Shown: positions 49,201 to 56,601 of the stretch, one piece after another
How positions within the stretch are numbered: the first letter of the stretch is position 1
Layout: each line of letters opens with the position of its first letter
Source of the DNA: a virus
Virus record (IMG/VR): IMGVR_UViG_3300043409_000785
Span: 1 to 64,000 of that record
Length of the DNA stretch: 64,000 nucleotides
Reading direction: 5' to 3' (one strand)
Notes under the pieces: generated by a model
What the model saw: the letters and a program-made list of their open reading frames with translations, nothing else
What the model was told of the DNA's origin: nothing
Databases searched by the model: none
Translations under genes and position numbers: made by a program

Positions 49201-50652
49201 GCTGGAATCACTGACAGCATTCTTGACAGCACTGGGACCAGCAATGGCTGCTGTAGTGCCAAAGCCGTACAGACCACCTTCACCGGCCTGTTCACCAACT
49301 TGATCGTACATGTCCTGATTAGGATTAACCACAGCTTTGTTAAGCAGGTTCTGGCTAAACTGACCCCAACCAGATTGGATGCCCTCTTCCAAAGTCTCCT
49401 TGGCTCCATTTTGGGCAACGGTTTTCACAGAAGCACGGGCAAATGGATTAGCCTCAAATGGGGCTACCAACTTACCGGCTGCAGCAGCTACAGGGGCTGT
49501 GATTGCACCAGCAGTGATACCAGCACGGTTAGCCAACTGAGTACGGGCCTGCTCTGGCGTCATCCCACTGGCAACATATCCACGGAAGGTTTCACTGTTT
49601 TTAGCCAGTTCTTCAAATGGCATCTTGGCAATAGCGTCTGCTGTTTGTTGGTAAACACCAGCACCTTCCATTGCACCAACAGTCAGTGGAAATGCTGCCT
49701 TATCAACAAGAGTGCCTAATTCTGAACCAGCCAGACCAGTGTTGATTGGCCCACCAGACTTGATTACACCGGATTTACCCAGAGCACCGAAAATTCCCTT
49801 ACCAGCCGTTGAAGCGCCCTTGGCCAAGACTGAACCAGACAGAAGAGATCCTACACCGCTGGAGATGCCACTTCCAAGAATAGCCGAATCATCTGCAGCG
49901 TTACTAACAGCGTTAATAGCACCACGACCCAGACGTTTAAGCCCCGCATAAAGTTCACCGTCACCATTGGATAAATCAATTTCTTGTTGTGCTTTGCTGT
50001 CACGAGAATCAAGTGCATTCCTTGCCTCGTTAACTTTTTTTCGTTGATTCAACTCATCAGACTGAAGTGTGTTCTGTGTCCAGTTATTGAGTTTGGCAAG
50101 ACCTTGAGCAGCAGACACACCAGCATCTTGGTTAACCAGTCCAAGACCAAAAGCACCAATGTTCAAAGCTGGCATGACAAAGCCACTGCCAACATCCACA
50201 ACAGAATCACGTATAGCCTGTCCAGCAGTACGACTAGCACCGGAATCCAGAATGGCTTCTTGGTTAGCTTTGTTGGCTTGACTCATCATATCGGCAGCTT
50301 GACGACTACCGTATTTGAATCGAAGATCGTTTGGCCCCATAGTACGGATATCACGTTCGTACTCGGTCATCGTGTTACGACCTTGACCTGTCAGACCACC
50401 AACAGCAGTTTGATAAGACTGATCCAAGGAAGGAAGGATGCTTGGCTTACCCATAGCAGTCTTCTTTTGTTCTGCAGCGGCAGCTACGTTGACTTTCTTG
50501 GTATCAACTGTGCTTGGAGTAGTTCCATCAGAAAATGGATTTGCGTAAACACCATCCAAAGTTCGCTTGCTATCAACAGCTTGTCTGGTCGGATAAGTGT
50601 CAGCAGAAGTGTTGGTTGCGTACTGTGCCAGCAAGTCGTTGAAGTCTGTCAT
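37273..50652 (-). CDS. Giant virion RNA polymerase (N4 gp50-like)
   Basis: 4,459 residues from ATG 50652 (GGAAACC upstream). Catalytic T7-type motifs: 'QQKGR' (TxxGR, Arg 2360), motif A 'GEADGMQNGP' (Asp 2497), motif B 'KSPVTVTIYGAGQYGIA' (Lys 2613), motif C 'LPVFDGINL' (Asp 2894). Spacings A-B 116 and B-C 281 agree with the N4 mini-vRNAP residues D559, K670, D951. The core therefore begins near residue 1940, against ~1000 in N4. The N-terminal part has a phage 'YSKSTDALGRALTNP' domain (~1584-1711) and a 'STMDLILSGDRTASTR' ASCH-like domain (~1747-1859). The C-terminal part has a zincin-like HEMVH (~3166). Packaged and injected, it should read the hairpin promoters at 2.0-5.2 kb. Confidence 0.93.
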   Translation of the reverse strand: MTDFNDLLAQYATNTSADTYPTRQAVDSKRTLDGVYANPFSDGTTPSTVDTKKVNVAAAAEQKKTAMGKPSILPSLDQSYQTAVGGLTGQGRNTMTEYERDIRTMGPNDLRFKYGSRQAADMMSQANKANQEAILDSGASRTAGQAIRDSVVDVGSGFVMPALNIGAFGLGLVNQDAGVSAAQGLAKLNNWTQNTLQSDELNQRKKVNEARNALDSRDSKAQQEIDLSNGDGELYAGLKRLGRGAINAVSNAADDSAILGSGISSGVGSLLSGSVLAKGASTAGKGIFGALGKSGVIKSGGPINTGLAGSELGTLVDKAAFPLTVGAMEGAGVYQQTADAIAKMPFEELAKNSETFRGYVASGMTPEQARTQLANRAGITAGAITAPVAAAAGKLVAPFEANPFARASVKTVAQNGAKETLEEGIQSGWGQFSQNLLNKAVVNPNQDMYDQVGEQAGEGGLYGFGTTAAIAGPSAVKNAVSDSSKYLWGKASTAMSESVAKLEAGNEAASPLAPNKIAAEVAATQAAMPETAAAIQAGIDTSDLNQEEKTEGQAYAAKLTGALNYGEQDAAAFAGTPLVDVVAGSKDKAEAMLKLAQFVNANSEGDVGTVNFAAALELNNYVFDLEDALRSEPASLSKLPDDHPAVVRMKAIKDTLAKINAQPIVKKTLARIDAFVVAENAKAGANLTEQSMATPEGQLAAQNAANAIAHDPAKANPALVNAVLAHAASGKLVLTEKQQKGVAIAKGLFDMSREDFANRERLGLKTQDIVSNQIQSAEYLGKGQLSAVQHATEIYKAYRANDIAGARVLLEDFRKFAETIQNKMAAFNQHLLTGRGDVKKAVPYTTLGQTDRMFKDSASGVWVKPWNEASVQLMQDVAADARMIAAAYNNLKDTFSELNGQELKAVALDSRIDKPAAEVVAAFKTGVKPVSPITTNTTVDDLFDEDGRRRFPNSPAVRKFKEEHGVGADAVRLLIAAKESGTLLTIAEAKAQEKEILAARKAQLERSQSPEGRAESDAAEAAKAAEKLKEREGVVTKNQPNGISDGLYEDSETGLKFEVKNGIVFSEGAGGEMVPHGDLRKGKVDGNGVAFSARLARGEITNVSKNEGKVNTSVEPVKSLLKNIQVGVDKAKALLEKPTAEDSVKLKNVIEWANKKITAINELMAGSVSEADATALSTALEEMNALVDEATSAINSQTSMKTEPTEEELDQLQNMGFTPVDGEELTWRRGDVDVEFSPEAEDYSTAWLVYDLQDGIPVNEEGVVSPLEFAIWNEAADFIESIPVLSGIRHNMEIVGKSLSNTGSLEDIEANRKFNENYFKKTLEKLNDFIGVYESHNIYGLPNDLAPLHDLRKDIENLLDKLGEDSSVDLSTATPEQKKEVRQLLKLIRETTRAEKKAVRENPASLWNALKHSMTEWDLNQIFGPDWKKTRTFLKGKPGQKLSTYTADGRLDDFLPPNMRFGSERQVNDGYTAPNEESSAELYIANKLGQGNYLTYDTEMLLGQIGTSLQELEQALNAEDLQNALKEVEAELAKQKANREARRLAKAAATASQTTTGSDPGTSVPQAPQGSVATAKPAEVVGINIYSKSTDALGRALTNPTYDKYTLDSVPGLANVPTKFKDAERWYLANKATTGTAAEKLAADMLTMKAVIIAKLQKYPELVTQITERGGKEFLKASEHTVGVKGSRWEGVGSKSNFMKVLNAAYQDVLNGVPAVEPKKKVEPPATSTPAAVAPTAVAEPSADTGIVVPMNYRDGQDASHVMRSEFKGKSTMDLILSGDRTASTRNDLAGFKGLKKGDVFTVKNTYTGQKAQVRATTDPYLVSSVTAEEWSKLEGWAPSLYAKYKGKIAYQMQYELVNKPVTAEPSATVVSSLVQEEEADPIEEEDVSDVTPFVYTGEATGLRDEPKFSNLFGGAANRFLDAYKLPAAAISRIALVNTALETISSAVTSTENMTETMGKKPKAGYSDQLGNLYKQYVSRVGAQVVDAVKAKLAARLAYAPETGKNIGVTIQEQITASGFVNTWDTGKVFNLLNNNNGKLTYNETLLEGAVLAALQWLITSEGVTSRLTNKSVAGIFGIQEGEVPSGLATEMSIGQGELDAVTALGDKIRQYWGLEGNKDYPMDQVIGIANSMAAEILATMVGITVDTKQGPISLLSKQEFNWNTPILDAKGKQVLNKKGFPAIDRKTHNRILIDLRAVVGKHVKSLQSYPDAIEQAVLVTPEQTVYLEDERPSVARTQMRNPGAKNKKQALKAIEATQNTPYNFTHQYKLYEALGFDNMLKLFGFGSLSKEEKQNKFNKNHLKSVEGTNQGIVSGMLGMDFLRSQVDVRAEAVGKTSEEVGVHFPMQPSKVQRLQQKGRNTPQGDKLMRAVLSPHTTVINLDNKNEASYKNFLIAIAQAVGMKIERIKPDLVREQIKKQLHTELQPAVEVLQKWVNDQGAIQADATDIFIESFNNAGLELNNLALQALTEYARYLNTAKDSDERKNFTTTLYGEADGMQNGPGGAMILHSTGAFTVHELQMMRKVGYYPGKEGWTAQDQFVADDVDTYGTVANTASTLIEESKAVYDATSAPGDTQASNQVQHMLNLLELLFEGNVTFNEKGELKIKRGAAKSPVTVTIYGAGQYGIAAKIVGIITDELYSKMSDVAAAKYADRNADEATIMFGSRENFNKFTGAWEALTNFYVKTDRDSGITSLGQSDVYTPRVESVNHETAVGFTVDENAKATLTGNVKTLFVEPMDTAIRQTMGASLMSSMELIRQATQVQTLFLEDAFKTEVAKALDKKKKEDPNHQEGDFLSENELKKVLEKLKYMMPKIDTGNMEYYLAGSQSNRLENVKAFGSSLDGQFKTPAMASGPKDLGVGGIAALNIGMVDGQMIMNFYWDGDVVGTLPVFDGINLPLDKLGEYSEKANKAIFDAWMGNAMKALSESYSVFMQDTDGEIIRIAVDKPILFKKLASAFYGPSLKVDQMDGEKLSWLRTDLSLELVKVNEKLKNAAIEVEIRHLAMQDISAGIDQMAGFSSPYQHQGTISVEGMSDEKIIEVLNERREFHRERVTKQLSKTQDISEAISNSGYHDMATGAKVFYQENLSFLGSQMNIPQEQRWMYNELVNSKALEGWTFITGTNEQIRAKAEQLGVAAEHLNNLEKGLTLTGQKIIIFPNATGETLVHEMVHAATFSIIHAHYSGTLPGKGNADIAGAVGGLEILMRQFMELSEELPALSTETMQQYLHARSVIQIHLNQGKNPLAQASALNEFMAYTQSNPALIRMTKNTTANPLVRISKMVLEFIKELVWGKRAPKVGGDMFTNIRFNTALLARYQPSIAATMAAASTAVLPHSSPKNDLRLRGIRDNFLKRIPNHLKMPLTKDGVLTGKVTTTAIQVATEAAMTLNAHGFPMEPIEQSTFTSIVQTLATQAVIDPNTMARAQELFTLATKTLTVADFIDPSNTDAGSALYYANEQYNAVMGNYYEGKDALGRSTLLPVFMGLAITNEKFRGVLSKLELPKTKLKDWDSLDSAFENAGNSLMEKLSLRLSGEGKHAPNVQAAIDALTEHLMSTANNDLLTRMTEGFADWRETRLNKRNNRLLGYIDKSAKALHKASVSALKNPQYGKFSQTLGKLGELTSAIINEDNAEIVAQGIVSTINKVDGFRTLREVIADIVGRTDSNAEIYDQNKLVRTMVSQDRQHYRDDLPGVILEQFSRTVTKEEMTAMFHGLGKTDIALLRESMKDAEIRELFTKPSALPMAIRTVETQLKTADPQHWNQVEKKARQLADYMNGKGYGNNLLRNAESVANLFDEPQQAKRTKPDEAYIKAVDKLVSLYAIDGLSNENLSSLSSLVQSEAQGVDFVMAYLTGQRAEEMRKANASLTARMNYFKGFVPSSQDGNVTMVVASDAEYSKLIGKSYTKVESYKGSSLVGGEPRSYYFANVPGRAAYNQGTMQNARQTAGGIDLATGFTDGLMTAGRITDRKLVYRLAQNLRNERATTEPLLPVRSADGVIVAFERAVDPKQLERLSQSTDLAKMIGVWRGRQVEEAKVQVFNEALVDAAKKMYKTDLQNSSSKKAEYINVFDPKEQKKDPVLADAVRLLNPETIKYIEDVFGKGTFMVRKELANDMLGYRGATIGDFWTGNHRWSPETEAAVKNLAISVFGNKAYQYMVNGERILQNVVGSAKTLIVMKSIIVPISNLIGNVYQLISRGVPLLSIAKGMPRKTLEVDSYSKSRRREVKVEALLRAAEGDVINTRKLSAELQSIRDSYRRMSIWPLIEAGQFSSISDMEVASEDVQLTSGKLHEYIESLVDKLPTSIRNAGRYALVTKDTALFQGLQKAVNYGDFIAKAVLYDDLTQRKGLTSKEALARITEEFVNYDRLPGRSRGYLESVGMLWFYNFKLRLVKIALSTIRNNPVHALVVGMMPKPDLFGSIGTPITDNLFSKAWSGGLGNSIGPGMLFNAPMLLPTVNAVFD

Positions 50653-50706
50653 TCTGGTTTCCAAGATATAAATTTGAGCTAGGTTGTAGTGTAACTCTAC
50701 ATAGAC

Positions 50707-50737
50707 AAAAGCCCCGCCTCAAGTGAAGCAGGGCTTT
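50707..50737 (-). terminator. Terminator before vRNAP gene
   Basis: On the minus strand AAAGCCC-t-GC pairs with GC-g-GGGCTTT and a T run follows (50710-50707). It lies between the stop of 50756 and the vRNAP start. Confidence 0.75.
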
Positions 50738-50755
50738 CAAATAGAGCTGAATTAG

Positions 50756-52909
50756 TTACTGAGGTGCCAGCAGTACCTTGCCAGTTTTAGCCAAGTAAGC
50801 TTTAGCACGTTCTGCGACAAGTCTTTCTTGTTCGAGCTTGGCAATACGTTCTGCTTCTTTTGCTGCTGCTTCACTGGCTTTTCTAGCTTCAGTCTGTTGA
50901 CGAAGCCATGTTGCACGAAGTGGTGAATCTTTAGCTGGCTCTTCAGTAATTGCTTTGGCAATTGCTGTTGAGGCATCACCCCAAGAACCAGTAACACCCT
51001 GTTGTGGTATTACCTTGCCAGCAATAGTCTTGGCAACTGGTGGGGGTTTATCAGTTGTCTTATCTGGAAACTCTTGCTTGGCTACTTTAGAGTTGTCTTG
51101 TCTCAGAATGGCGTCTTGGTATTGCTTCTCAGCAGTTGCTAGTCGCTGCTCAGAACGAAGCACCGAACCAGCAAGAGCTGGGTTATCTGCAGCACGAGCA
51201 CGAAGCTGCAGATACTCTTGATTTGCTGCTGTGAATTTATCTTTAGCAGCATCGACAGCCGCACCAATAGCAACGATGGCGTCATTCTCAGCTACTCGAC
51301 TTTGACCCATTGGCGTTTTTAGCGCATTTGCGAGAGCCTCAATACGCTTCTCGTTTGGTTCATAACCAGTACCTTTAAAGGCATTTCCAGTAAGCCATTG
51401 TGGCAATGTGAACCTAACACTACCAGAACCCATACCTTTATTGAGCAAAATCTCACCGGCCAATGCAGGTGTAATTTCGTATTTTTCAGATATTCTGTTA
51501 ATTTCCTCCATAAGTACAGGATGTGGGATAGTCTTCCATTTTTCATTAAGAGCGGTAGCAATGTCAGATGGGTTACTGAGATCACCTCCCTTAGCCATTA
51601 CGCTAGATAGACCAGTAAGGTTCTTCATACTCAGTGCCATCTTGGCATCTAACGTAGCACTTGCCCCAGCACTATTGAGTTCTGCTGGTGTATTTAACTT
51701 AGCACGTTTAGCTGCATCAATCAGTCCTGCAACAGCGTCAGTACCGCCGTTAACTGCCTGTTTATCATAGTAGTCAAGACGTTCCATCCAAGTGCTGCGA
51801 TTTTCAGCGTGCTTGGGTTGTTTTAGCAAATCTTCATAGTGTGCTCTTCGCAGAGCATTGAACTTAACTGGATCACCTCCAGACTGTTCAACCCATTTCT
51901 TAGCATTACCTGGGCCTTGGTTCACAGCTGCATCCATAGCCGTACCCTGAATAGCTGGTGGCAAGCTATCACCACCAATTGCATCCCAGTAGCGTTCTTT
52001 GTAAAGCTGAACTGCTTTGTCTTTTGTCAGGTTTTTAACATCAATGTCTGGGTTTGCTTTTTGGTTTATACCAAAATTAGCAGGAGCACCACTAGCACCA
52101 TCACTAGAAGTGTATCCACCCTCACGACGAAGAATTGATTCTGTGGCCCCAGCAAACCCTGGAGTAATGCCACCGCCACCAACTGCACCAGCTTGAGGTC
52201 CAAACGCAGAACCCCAACCTGCTGCTGCAATAAGGTTTTGTACACCCTGCTTAACTTCAGGTGCTGCATTAGCCCATTTTGGATTCTTAAAAAGAAGTGC
52301 TGGAATGTCAGAAGCAACACCAATTCCTGGAATGATTTCTGAAGCAATAGCTGAAGCTTCTTGGCTTTGAACATCCTTGCGGATACCAACACCTGTGTTT
52401 GCAATGCCACCAACATTCTTGAACATATCAAGAAGCTGGTCACCCCGCAAATTACCAAAGGATGCAGCACCCTGGGCTGTACGCATACCTGCTGTGTCGC
52501 CTCTAGCAGCAGCACCAGCATAGATCAACAAATCAGGAACAGAAGCGTCTAATGCAGCATCTTTTTCCTGAGTACGCTTCATGTTGTACATGTTGGTGTT
52601 CTGAGCTGTCAGGTCACTAACACCCTTGTCCATTGCATTAAATGTATCAGTGCTAACTCGACGGGGATCAATACCTTGCAGAAATTCGCCAGAAGCTAGA
52701 GCCTGTTGTCTGGCTGCAGGGTCTTGGTAACGCTGCATTGCTGCTCTAATTCCTTGGTTCACACCATTGGAAATAGAGTCGTCGTAAGCAGTGACAGCAC
52801 CAGTGGCTGTAGCACCAGCACGGTTGATCAGATCACTGAAAGTCTTGTAGCCATCCAGACTCCCTGAGAAGTTTGGGGCATCTACATTGCGCCAAGTAAG
52901 TTGAGCCAT
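50756..52909 (-). CDS. Virion protein with GH108-type muramidase domain
   Basis: 717 residues. Residues ~265-400 carry a lysozyme-like domain of the GH108/phage muramidase type: catalytic Glu in 'ESILRREGGYTSSDG', then 'NFGINQKANPDIDVKNLTKDKAVQLYKERYWDAI' and 'DAAVNQGPGNAKKWVEQ'. The N-terminal part is a helical Ala/Gln-rich region typical of internal virion proteins; the C-terminus is a charged coiled coil ('ARKASEAAAKEAERIAKLEQERL'). Adjacent to vRNAP, it probably is ejected with it and digests peptidoglycan for DNA entry. Confidence 0.78.
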   Translation of the reverse strand: MAQLTWRNVDAPNFSGSLDGYKTFSDLINRAGATATGAVTAYDDSISNGVNQGIRAAMQRYQDPAARQQALASGEFLQGIDPRRVSTDTFNAMDKGVSDLTAQNTNMYNMKRTQEKDAALDASVPDLLIYAGAAARGDTAGMRTAQGAASFGNLRGDQLLDMFKNVGGIANTGVGIRKDVQSQEASAIASEIIPGIGVASDIPALLFKNPKWANAAPEVKQGVQNLIAAAGWGSAFGPQAGAVGGGGITPGFAGATESILRREGGYTSSDGASGAPANFGINQKANPDIDVKNLTKDKAVQLYKERYWDAIGGDSLPPAIQGTAMDAAVNQGPGNAKKWVEQSGGDPVKFNALRRAHYEDLLKQPKHAENRSTWMERLDYYDKQAVNGGTDAVAGLIDAAKRAKLNTPAELNSAGASATLDAKMALSMKNLTGLSSVMAKGGDLSNPSDIATALNEKWKTIPHPVLMEEINRISEKYEITPALAGEILLNKGMGSGSVRFTLPQWLTGNAFKGTGYEPNEKRIEALANALKTPMGQSRVAENDAIVAIGAAVDAAKDKFTAANQEYLQLRARAADNPALAGSVLRSEQRLATAEKQYQDAILRQDNSKVAKQEFPDKTTDKPPPVAKTIAGKVIPQQGVTGSWGDASTAIAKAITEEPAKDSPLRATWLRQQTEARKASEAAAKEAERIAKLEQERLVAERAKAYLAKTGKVLLAPQ

Positions 52910-52918
52910 GGTAATTCC

Positions 52919-53383
52919 TTACTTGGGCAGAGAGTTCTTGCTGAGATAGGCTTGACGGTCTTGTTCAGACATACCTTGAGTCTTAGCACGGGAATTGATA
53001 CGATCCTCCAAAGCTGTGTTGTAAGACTGGGTTTGGTTGTTCAAATTCTTTTCAGCCATCATCTTGGTGAAGTCAAATTGTTTGTTTGCCAAACCAAGAG
53101 ACTTAAAACCACCCCACAGATTGCCCAAAGTCTGCAGTCCACCAATACCTAGATTGATCATCCCTGCGTTGTCACCAAGGGTCTTAAACCAGTCAGGTGA
53201 ACTATTTTTATCCAGTCCAAAGCTAGGCATCTGGAAACCTTGCATTGGATTGACAAGACCATTGCTACTTGGGTCAGCAAAACTCATTTGAGTTGGTTGC
53301 ATGTTTGAACCAGGACCAAAAGAGAACTGGTTAGTGTTGGTAGGCATACCCATGCCATAAGGGGTGAGATCAAACATTCCCAT
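52919..53383 (-). CDS. Internal virion protein (N4 gp52-like)
   Basis: 154 residues. N-terminal half is Asn/Gly/Met/Pro-rich ('MGMPTNTNQFSFGPGSNMQP'), then a Gly-rich hydrophobic helix ('INLGIGGLQTLGNLWGG') and a conserved helix 'KSLGLANKQFDFTKMMAEKNLNNQTQSYN'. That helix recurs in small internal or ejection proteins of podoviruses. It lies between muramidase protein and the large virion protein. Confidence 0.7.
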   Translation of the reverse strand: MGMFDLTPYGMGMPTNTNQFSFGPGSNMQPTQMSFADPSSNGLVNPMQGFQMPSFGLDKNSSPDWFKTLGDNAGMINLGIGGLQTLGNLWGGFKSLGLANKQFDFTKMMAEKNLNNQTQSYNTALEDRINSRAKTQGMSEQDRQAYLSKNSLPK

Positions 53384-53392
53384 GATTTTCTT

Positions 53393-55741
53393 TCAAGTAG
53401 GTAAATCGGTTGTTAGTGTGAGTTCTGAAAATCTACTCAGCATGTTCATAGATAGTTCTGCTATCTCAGAGCCTGTCATGAGAGTTCTACCCAAAAACTT
53501 ATCTGAAGATTCTAAGGTAATGTGCGAGGAATCTGTCAACTTCATTGGATCAATCAGACCTTGCCCATAGCCAATGTTCTGTTCAAACAGTCGTTGTACC
53601 TCATCCATCTTGCCTTTGTAAGACTGCAACATGGCTTGAGTGTCTGCCAACACTTCCATTGTAGAAGCTCTGAGATAAGCTGACACACCATTACCTACAG
53701 CTTGAGTAAGCTTTAGTAGATTCTCAGCTTTCATCATGTTAGAGAAGTTAGCAGCACTACTGGCGTCTGCATTGATCTGACCGTTAACAATCAAAATGAC
53801 ATTAACGATTGCAACGATCAATGCAGCGTTCTTTTCCCCAAAGATTTCAACGGCTACTTTTTCAATAACTTTAGTGGCAACCAATGTTGCTAGTGCAGTC
53901 GGCAATCCGTAAAAGTAAGCCTGAACGACAAAAACAATAACCTTGAACAACCCGGTCTGATACCATTTCTGTTTGAACTCTTGATAGCAGTTGAAGACAA
54001 TAAAGCAGCAAGCGGTTGACACCTGGGTGCTGTCTATCAGCGACATACTTTTGTAGATGCCAGCGTGCAATGGAACAATGAATCCAGACTCAGAAGTATC
54101 ACCCAAAGCCTCTACCGCATTGATCTCTACAGCCTTACCACCGTAGATCAAATTACGATGTTTCAACCCTGAAATTTTAAGGCTCTTCCAGGTGTTGTCT
54201 GTGTCTTGCCAGTACAGTGTAATGTGCTCTACAGTGATTGACGTTACTGAGGTGATCAAGCCTGCCCTGTCAGTTTCAATGCCATAAGCAGTCATGTCGT
54301 AAGTGTCAGTGCCGCTTACCTCAAACCACAAGTCACCTTGCTTGGCATCAGGCTTCTTATGGCCGTAGCCAGTTTCTTCCTTGATGCCTGCCCAGTGAAT
54401 CAGCATATCGTAGTTCATTACAGGACGATTGCCAGAAGTGATCTGCACCTTGTAATCCGGGAATGGGGGATATGGTTTTACTACTGGTTCTGGTGAACTA
54501 AAGGAAGAACTACCATGCTCTCCTTGGGCATTCTTCCAAGCAGTCCAGGCTTCAAGTGAAGCTTTGGCCTCTGCCATCTTGATTTCCCAATCCCCTAAAG
54601 CATCAGATACGGGTTGAGCTTCTAACAGTGTTTTGAAAAATTGGTACAGATACTTTTTGCAAGAATTGTCTTTGACATTCAGAGACACACCAAACACTGT
54701 GTAGGCATAGTCAATATCACCCAGAGAAGCATTGTCAGATACCTTCTCAATGATGTCATCCAGTTTGCCTGTGGTGACTTTCTTTAATGCTTTCTTAGCG
54801 CCTGCATAGACATCTGGGTAGTAGGTATCCGAGACAAACTGGTTATCCAGTCGGATGGGAATGAATGGAAAAAACTCTCCCATGTCTTTTGTGCCACTGA
54901 ATAATTCATCCAAGTTAGTATTGCCACTTTCAAACTTGTAGATGAAATACTTCAGTGGTGACCAAACTTTATGAACAATCTTTTGAGTATCTATTCTGTA
55001 CCATTTGGGTGAAAGACTTCTGTGCTGAATCTCTTTAGTCGAGTAGGTGTAGTCACCCACATCGCCTTGACCTTTATAGGTAGTCTTTACCCACGTACTA
55101 CCATCAATAGTCCATCCAGTAAGACTGGGGAATGATTCAGTTGAGCCAAGGAAAATAGTAGTTCCTGTTATGACTGGTCCAGGTGTGCCTTCTTTGGTTA
55201 ATGAGTAGCTGGCGTATAGATAACGAGCATTGGGATCAAAGTCATCTGGAGTGAATGTTGACTCAGTGCTGTCTTCATAAGTGATTGTGATCTTGCCAGT
55301 GTTGGCAGAGTAATCTGCCACCCAGTCTGAAGTAAACAGCTCAGGATGATTGGTCAGCATGTACTGCTCAGCCCAATAGGTGAAGTCAGCCCAGCCTACA
55401 GAAGAAGTCTGGAGCTGTACTGTCTCACCCACAGCATGATCAATCTCTTCAATCAAAACCTTTTGGTCTAACTGGTTTCCTACTTCTATGGTTCCAGACA
55501 CCAAACCAACTGTGTCACTATAACCAGTACGCTTTGCCCAGTCAGGGAAGTGTCTAAAACGAATGCCTGGTCCCTTTAAATAGCCAGAACTAATGTTGGC
55601 TGCCATAGACGATTTGCTATTACCGATCACATTGGAAGTGACAAGTGACTTCAAATAATCTGGACGTTTCGCCTCATCCCCTGCCATGTTGTACACGACA
55701 GAAGACACAACAATAGTCTTGGAGCTACCGAAGAGTCCCAC
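53393..55741 (-). CDS. Large virion structural protein (N4 gp54-like)
   Basis: 782 residues opening 'MGLFGSSKTIVVSSVVYNMAGDEAKRPDYLKSLV', which I associate with the N4 gp54 position. Mostly beta-rich with Tyr/Trp, then a strongly hydrophobic region near residues ~595-680 ('FIVFNCYQEFKQKW', 'VFVVQAYFYGLPTALATLVA', 'NAALIVAIVNVILIVNGQ') that could insert in a membrane, and a helical C-terminus. Likely an ejected or tail-tube protein. Start has weak ribosome site; four bases from the gene before it. Confidence 0.75.
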   Translation of the reverse strand: MGLFGSSKTIVVSSVVYNMAGDEAKRPDYLKSLVTSNVIGNSKSSMAANISSGYLKGPGIRFRHFPDWAKRTGYSDTVGLVSGTIEVGNQLDQKVLIEEIDHAVGETVQLQTSSVGWADFTYWAEQYMLTNHPELFTSDWVADYSANTGKITITYEDSTESTFTPDDFDPNARYLYASYSLTKEGTPGPVITGTTIFLGSTESFPSLTGWTIDGSTWVKTTYKGQGDVGDYTYSTKEIQHRSLSPKWYRIDTQKIVHKVWSPLKYFIYKFESGNTNLDELFSGTKDMGEFFPFIPIRLDNQFVSDTYYPDVYAGAKKALKKVTTGKLDDIIEKVSDNASLGDIDYAYTVFGVSLNVKDNSCKKYLYQFFKTLLEAQPVSDALGDWEIKMAEAKASLEAWTAWKNAQGEHGSSSFSSPEPVVKPYPPFPDYKVQITSGNRPVMNYDMLIHWAGIKEETGYGHKKPDAKQGDLWFEVSGTDTYDMTAYGIETDRAGLITSVTSITVEHITLYWQDTDNTWKSLKISGLKHRNLIYGGKAVEINAVEALGDTSESGFIVPLHAGIYKSMSLIDSTQVSTACCFIVFNCYQEFKQKWYQTGLFKVIVFVVQAYFYGLPTALATLVATKVIEKVAVEIFGEKNAALIVAIVNVILIVNGQINADASSAANFSNMMKAENLLKLTQAVGNGVSAYLRASTMEVLADTQAMLQSYKGKMDEVQRLFEQNIGYGQGLIDPMKLTDSSHITLESSDKFLGRTLMTGSEIAELSMNMLSRFSELTLTTDLPT

Positions 55742-55744
55742 AGC

Positions 55745-56584
55745 TTAACCCAGGTTGTTATTGGTCTTGAGTACAGTCAGCACCTCATCCAAACTTGCGT
55801 TGGTAAATCCATTTGGCGGCAGCAAACCTTCATCAATGGTCTTCTGAGTAATCCAGGCGTCAACAAACATCTTGGCTGCTTTGGCTTCAGAATCACGCTG
55901 ATAGGAGGTAATCTGCTGGTTGTATAACTCACGTTGTTTACCTAACGTGCCGCTAACAGGTACTCCATCAACCCGTGTATCCAAAGTTTGTGCTCGTTGA
56001 GCTTCTACCTGCTCACGCAGCAATGTAAGCTGTGCAGGCATCAAATTATCAAGCTGGTACTTCAATGTGCCATACTGAGCGTCTTCTGTAGCAAGCTTAA
56101 GCTTGGTCAGTGCGTAATCTACTTCAGCAGTAAGTGCCTGAAACTGCAAAGCAGCATGCTGAACCTTGGCAGATTCCAGACCAATACGCGCTGTAATGGC
56201 AGCAATCTGAGCTGTCTGGGCCTGCCAGAATGCTTGATCCCTGCCAAGCAAGAATTGAACTGCACCCCCCATAGCCGATTCCGTCAAGGCAATGAACGCC
56301 TTGGTGTACTCAGCCCCAGTAATCCGGTTAGCGTTGTACTCCACCTTGAGGTGCGCAGCAAAGCTTTTCATGAGTACATCAAACGTACCAGTGCCATCCA
56401 CCCCAGTGGTCAAATCAGCATTTGTCAGCTTGGTCAGCAAAGCGTACATTGCTGCAGTAACGTCACCTGGGACTGCAAATTCTGATCCAGTCAGATCGAC
56501 ATTGGGCACTTCAAAAGATACCCCCTCAGTCAAACTGACAAGCAAAGCATTGGCTTCGATGTCCGATTCATAGCTCATGATCAT
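55745..56584 (-). CDS. Virion protein (N4 gp55-like)
   Basis: 279 residues, mainly helical: 'GAVQFLLGRDQAFWQAQTAQIAAITARIGLESAKVQHAALQFQALTAEVDY' is a long amphipathic coiled coil. The start has a motif-type ribosome site (AACCAAGGAAAG, 56588-56598) in front; a second ATG six bases later is also possible. Found next to gp54-like genes in N4-like phages; structural role inferred. Confidence 0.7.
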   Translation of the reverse strand: MIMSYESDIEANALLVSLTEGVSFEVPNVDLTGSEFAVPGDVTAAMYALLTKLTNADLTTGVDGTGTFDVLMKSFAAHLKVEYNANRITGAEYTKAFIALTESAMGGAVQFLLGRDQAFWQAQTAQIAAITARIGLESAKVQHAALQFQALTAEVDYALTKLKLATEDAQYGTLKYQLDNLMPAQLTLLREQVEAQRAQTLDTRVDGVPVSGTLGKQRELYNQQITSYQRDSEAKAAKMFVDAWITQKTIDEGLLPPNGFTNASLDEVLTVLKTNNNLG

Positions 56585-56601
56585 TCTTTCCTTGGTTCAA
56601 A

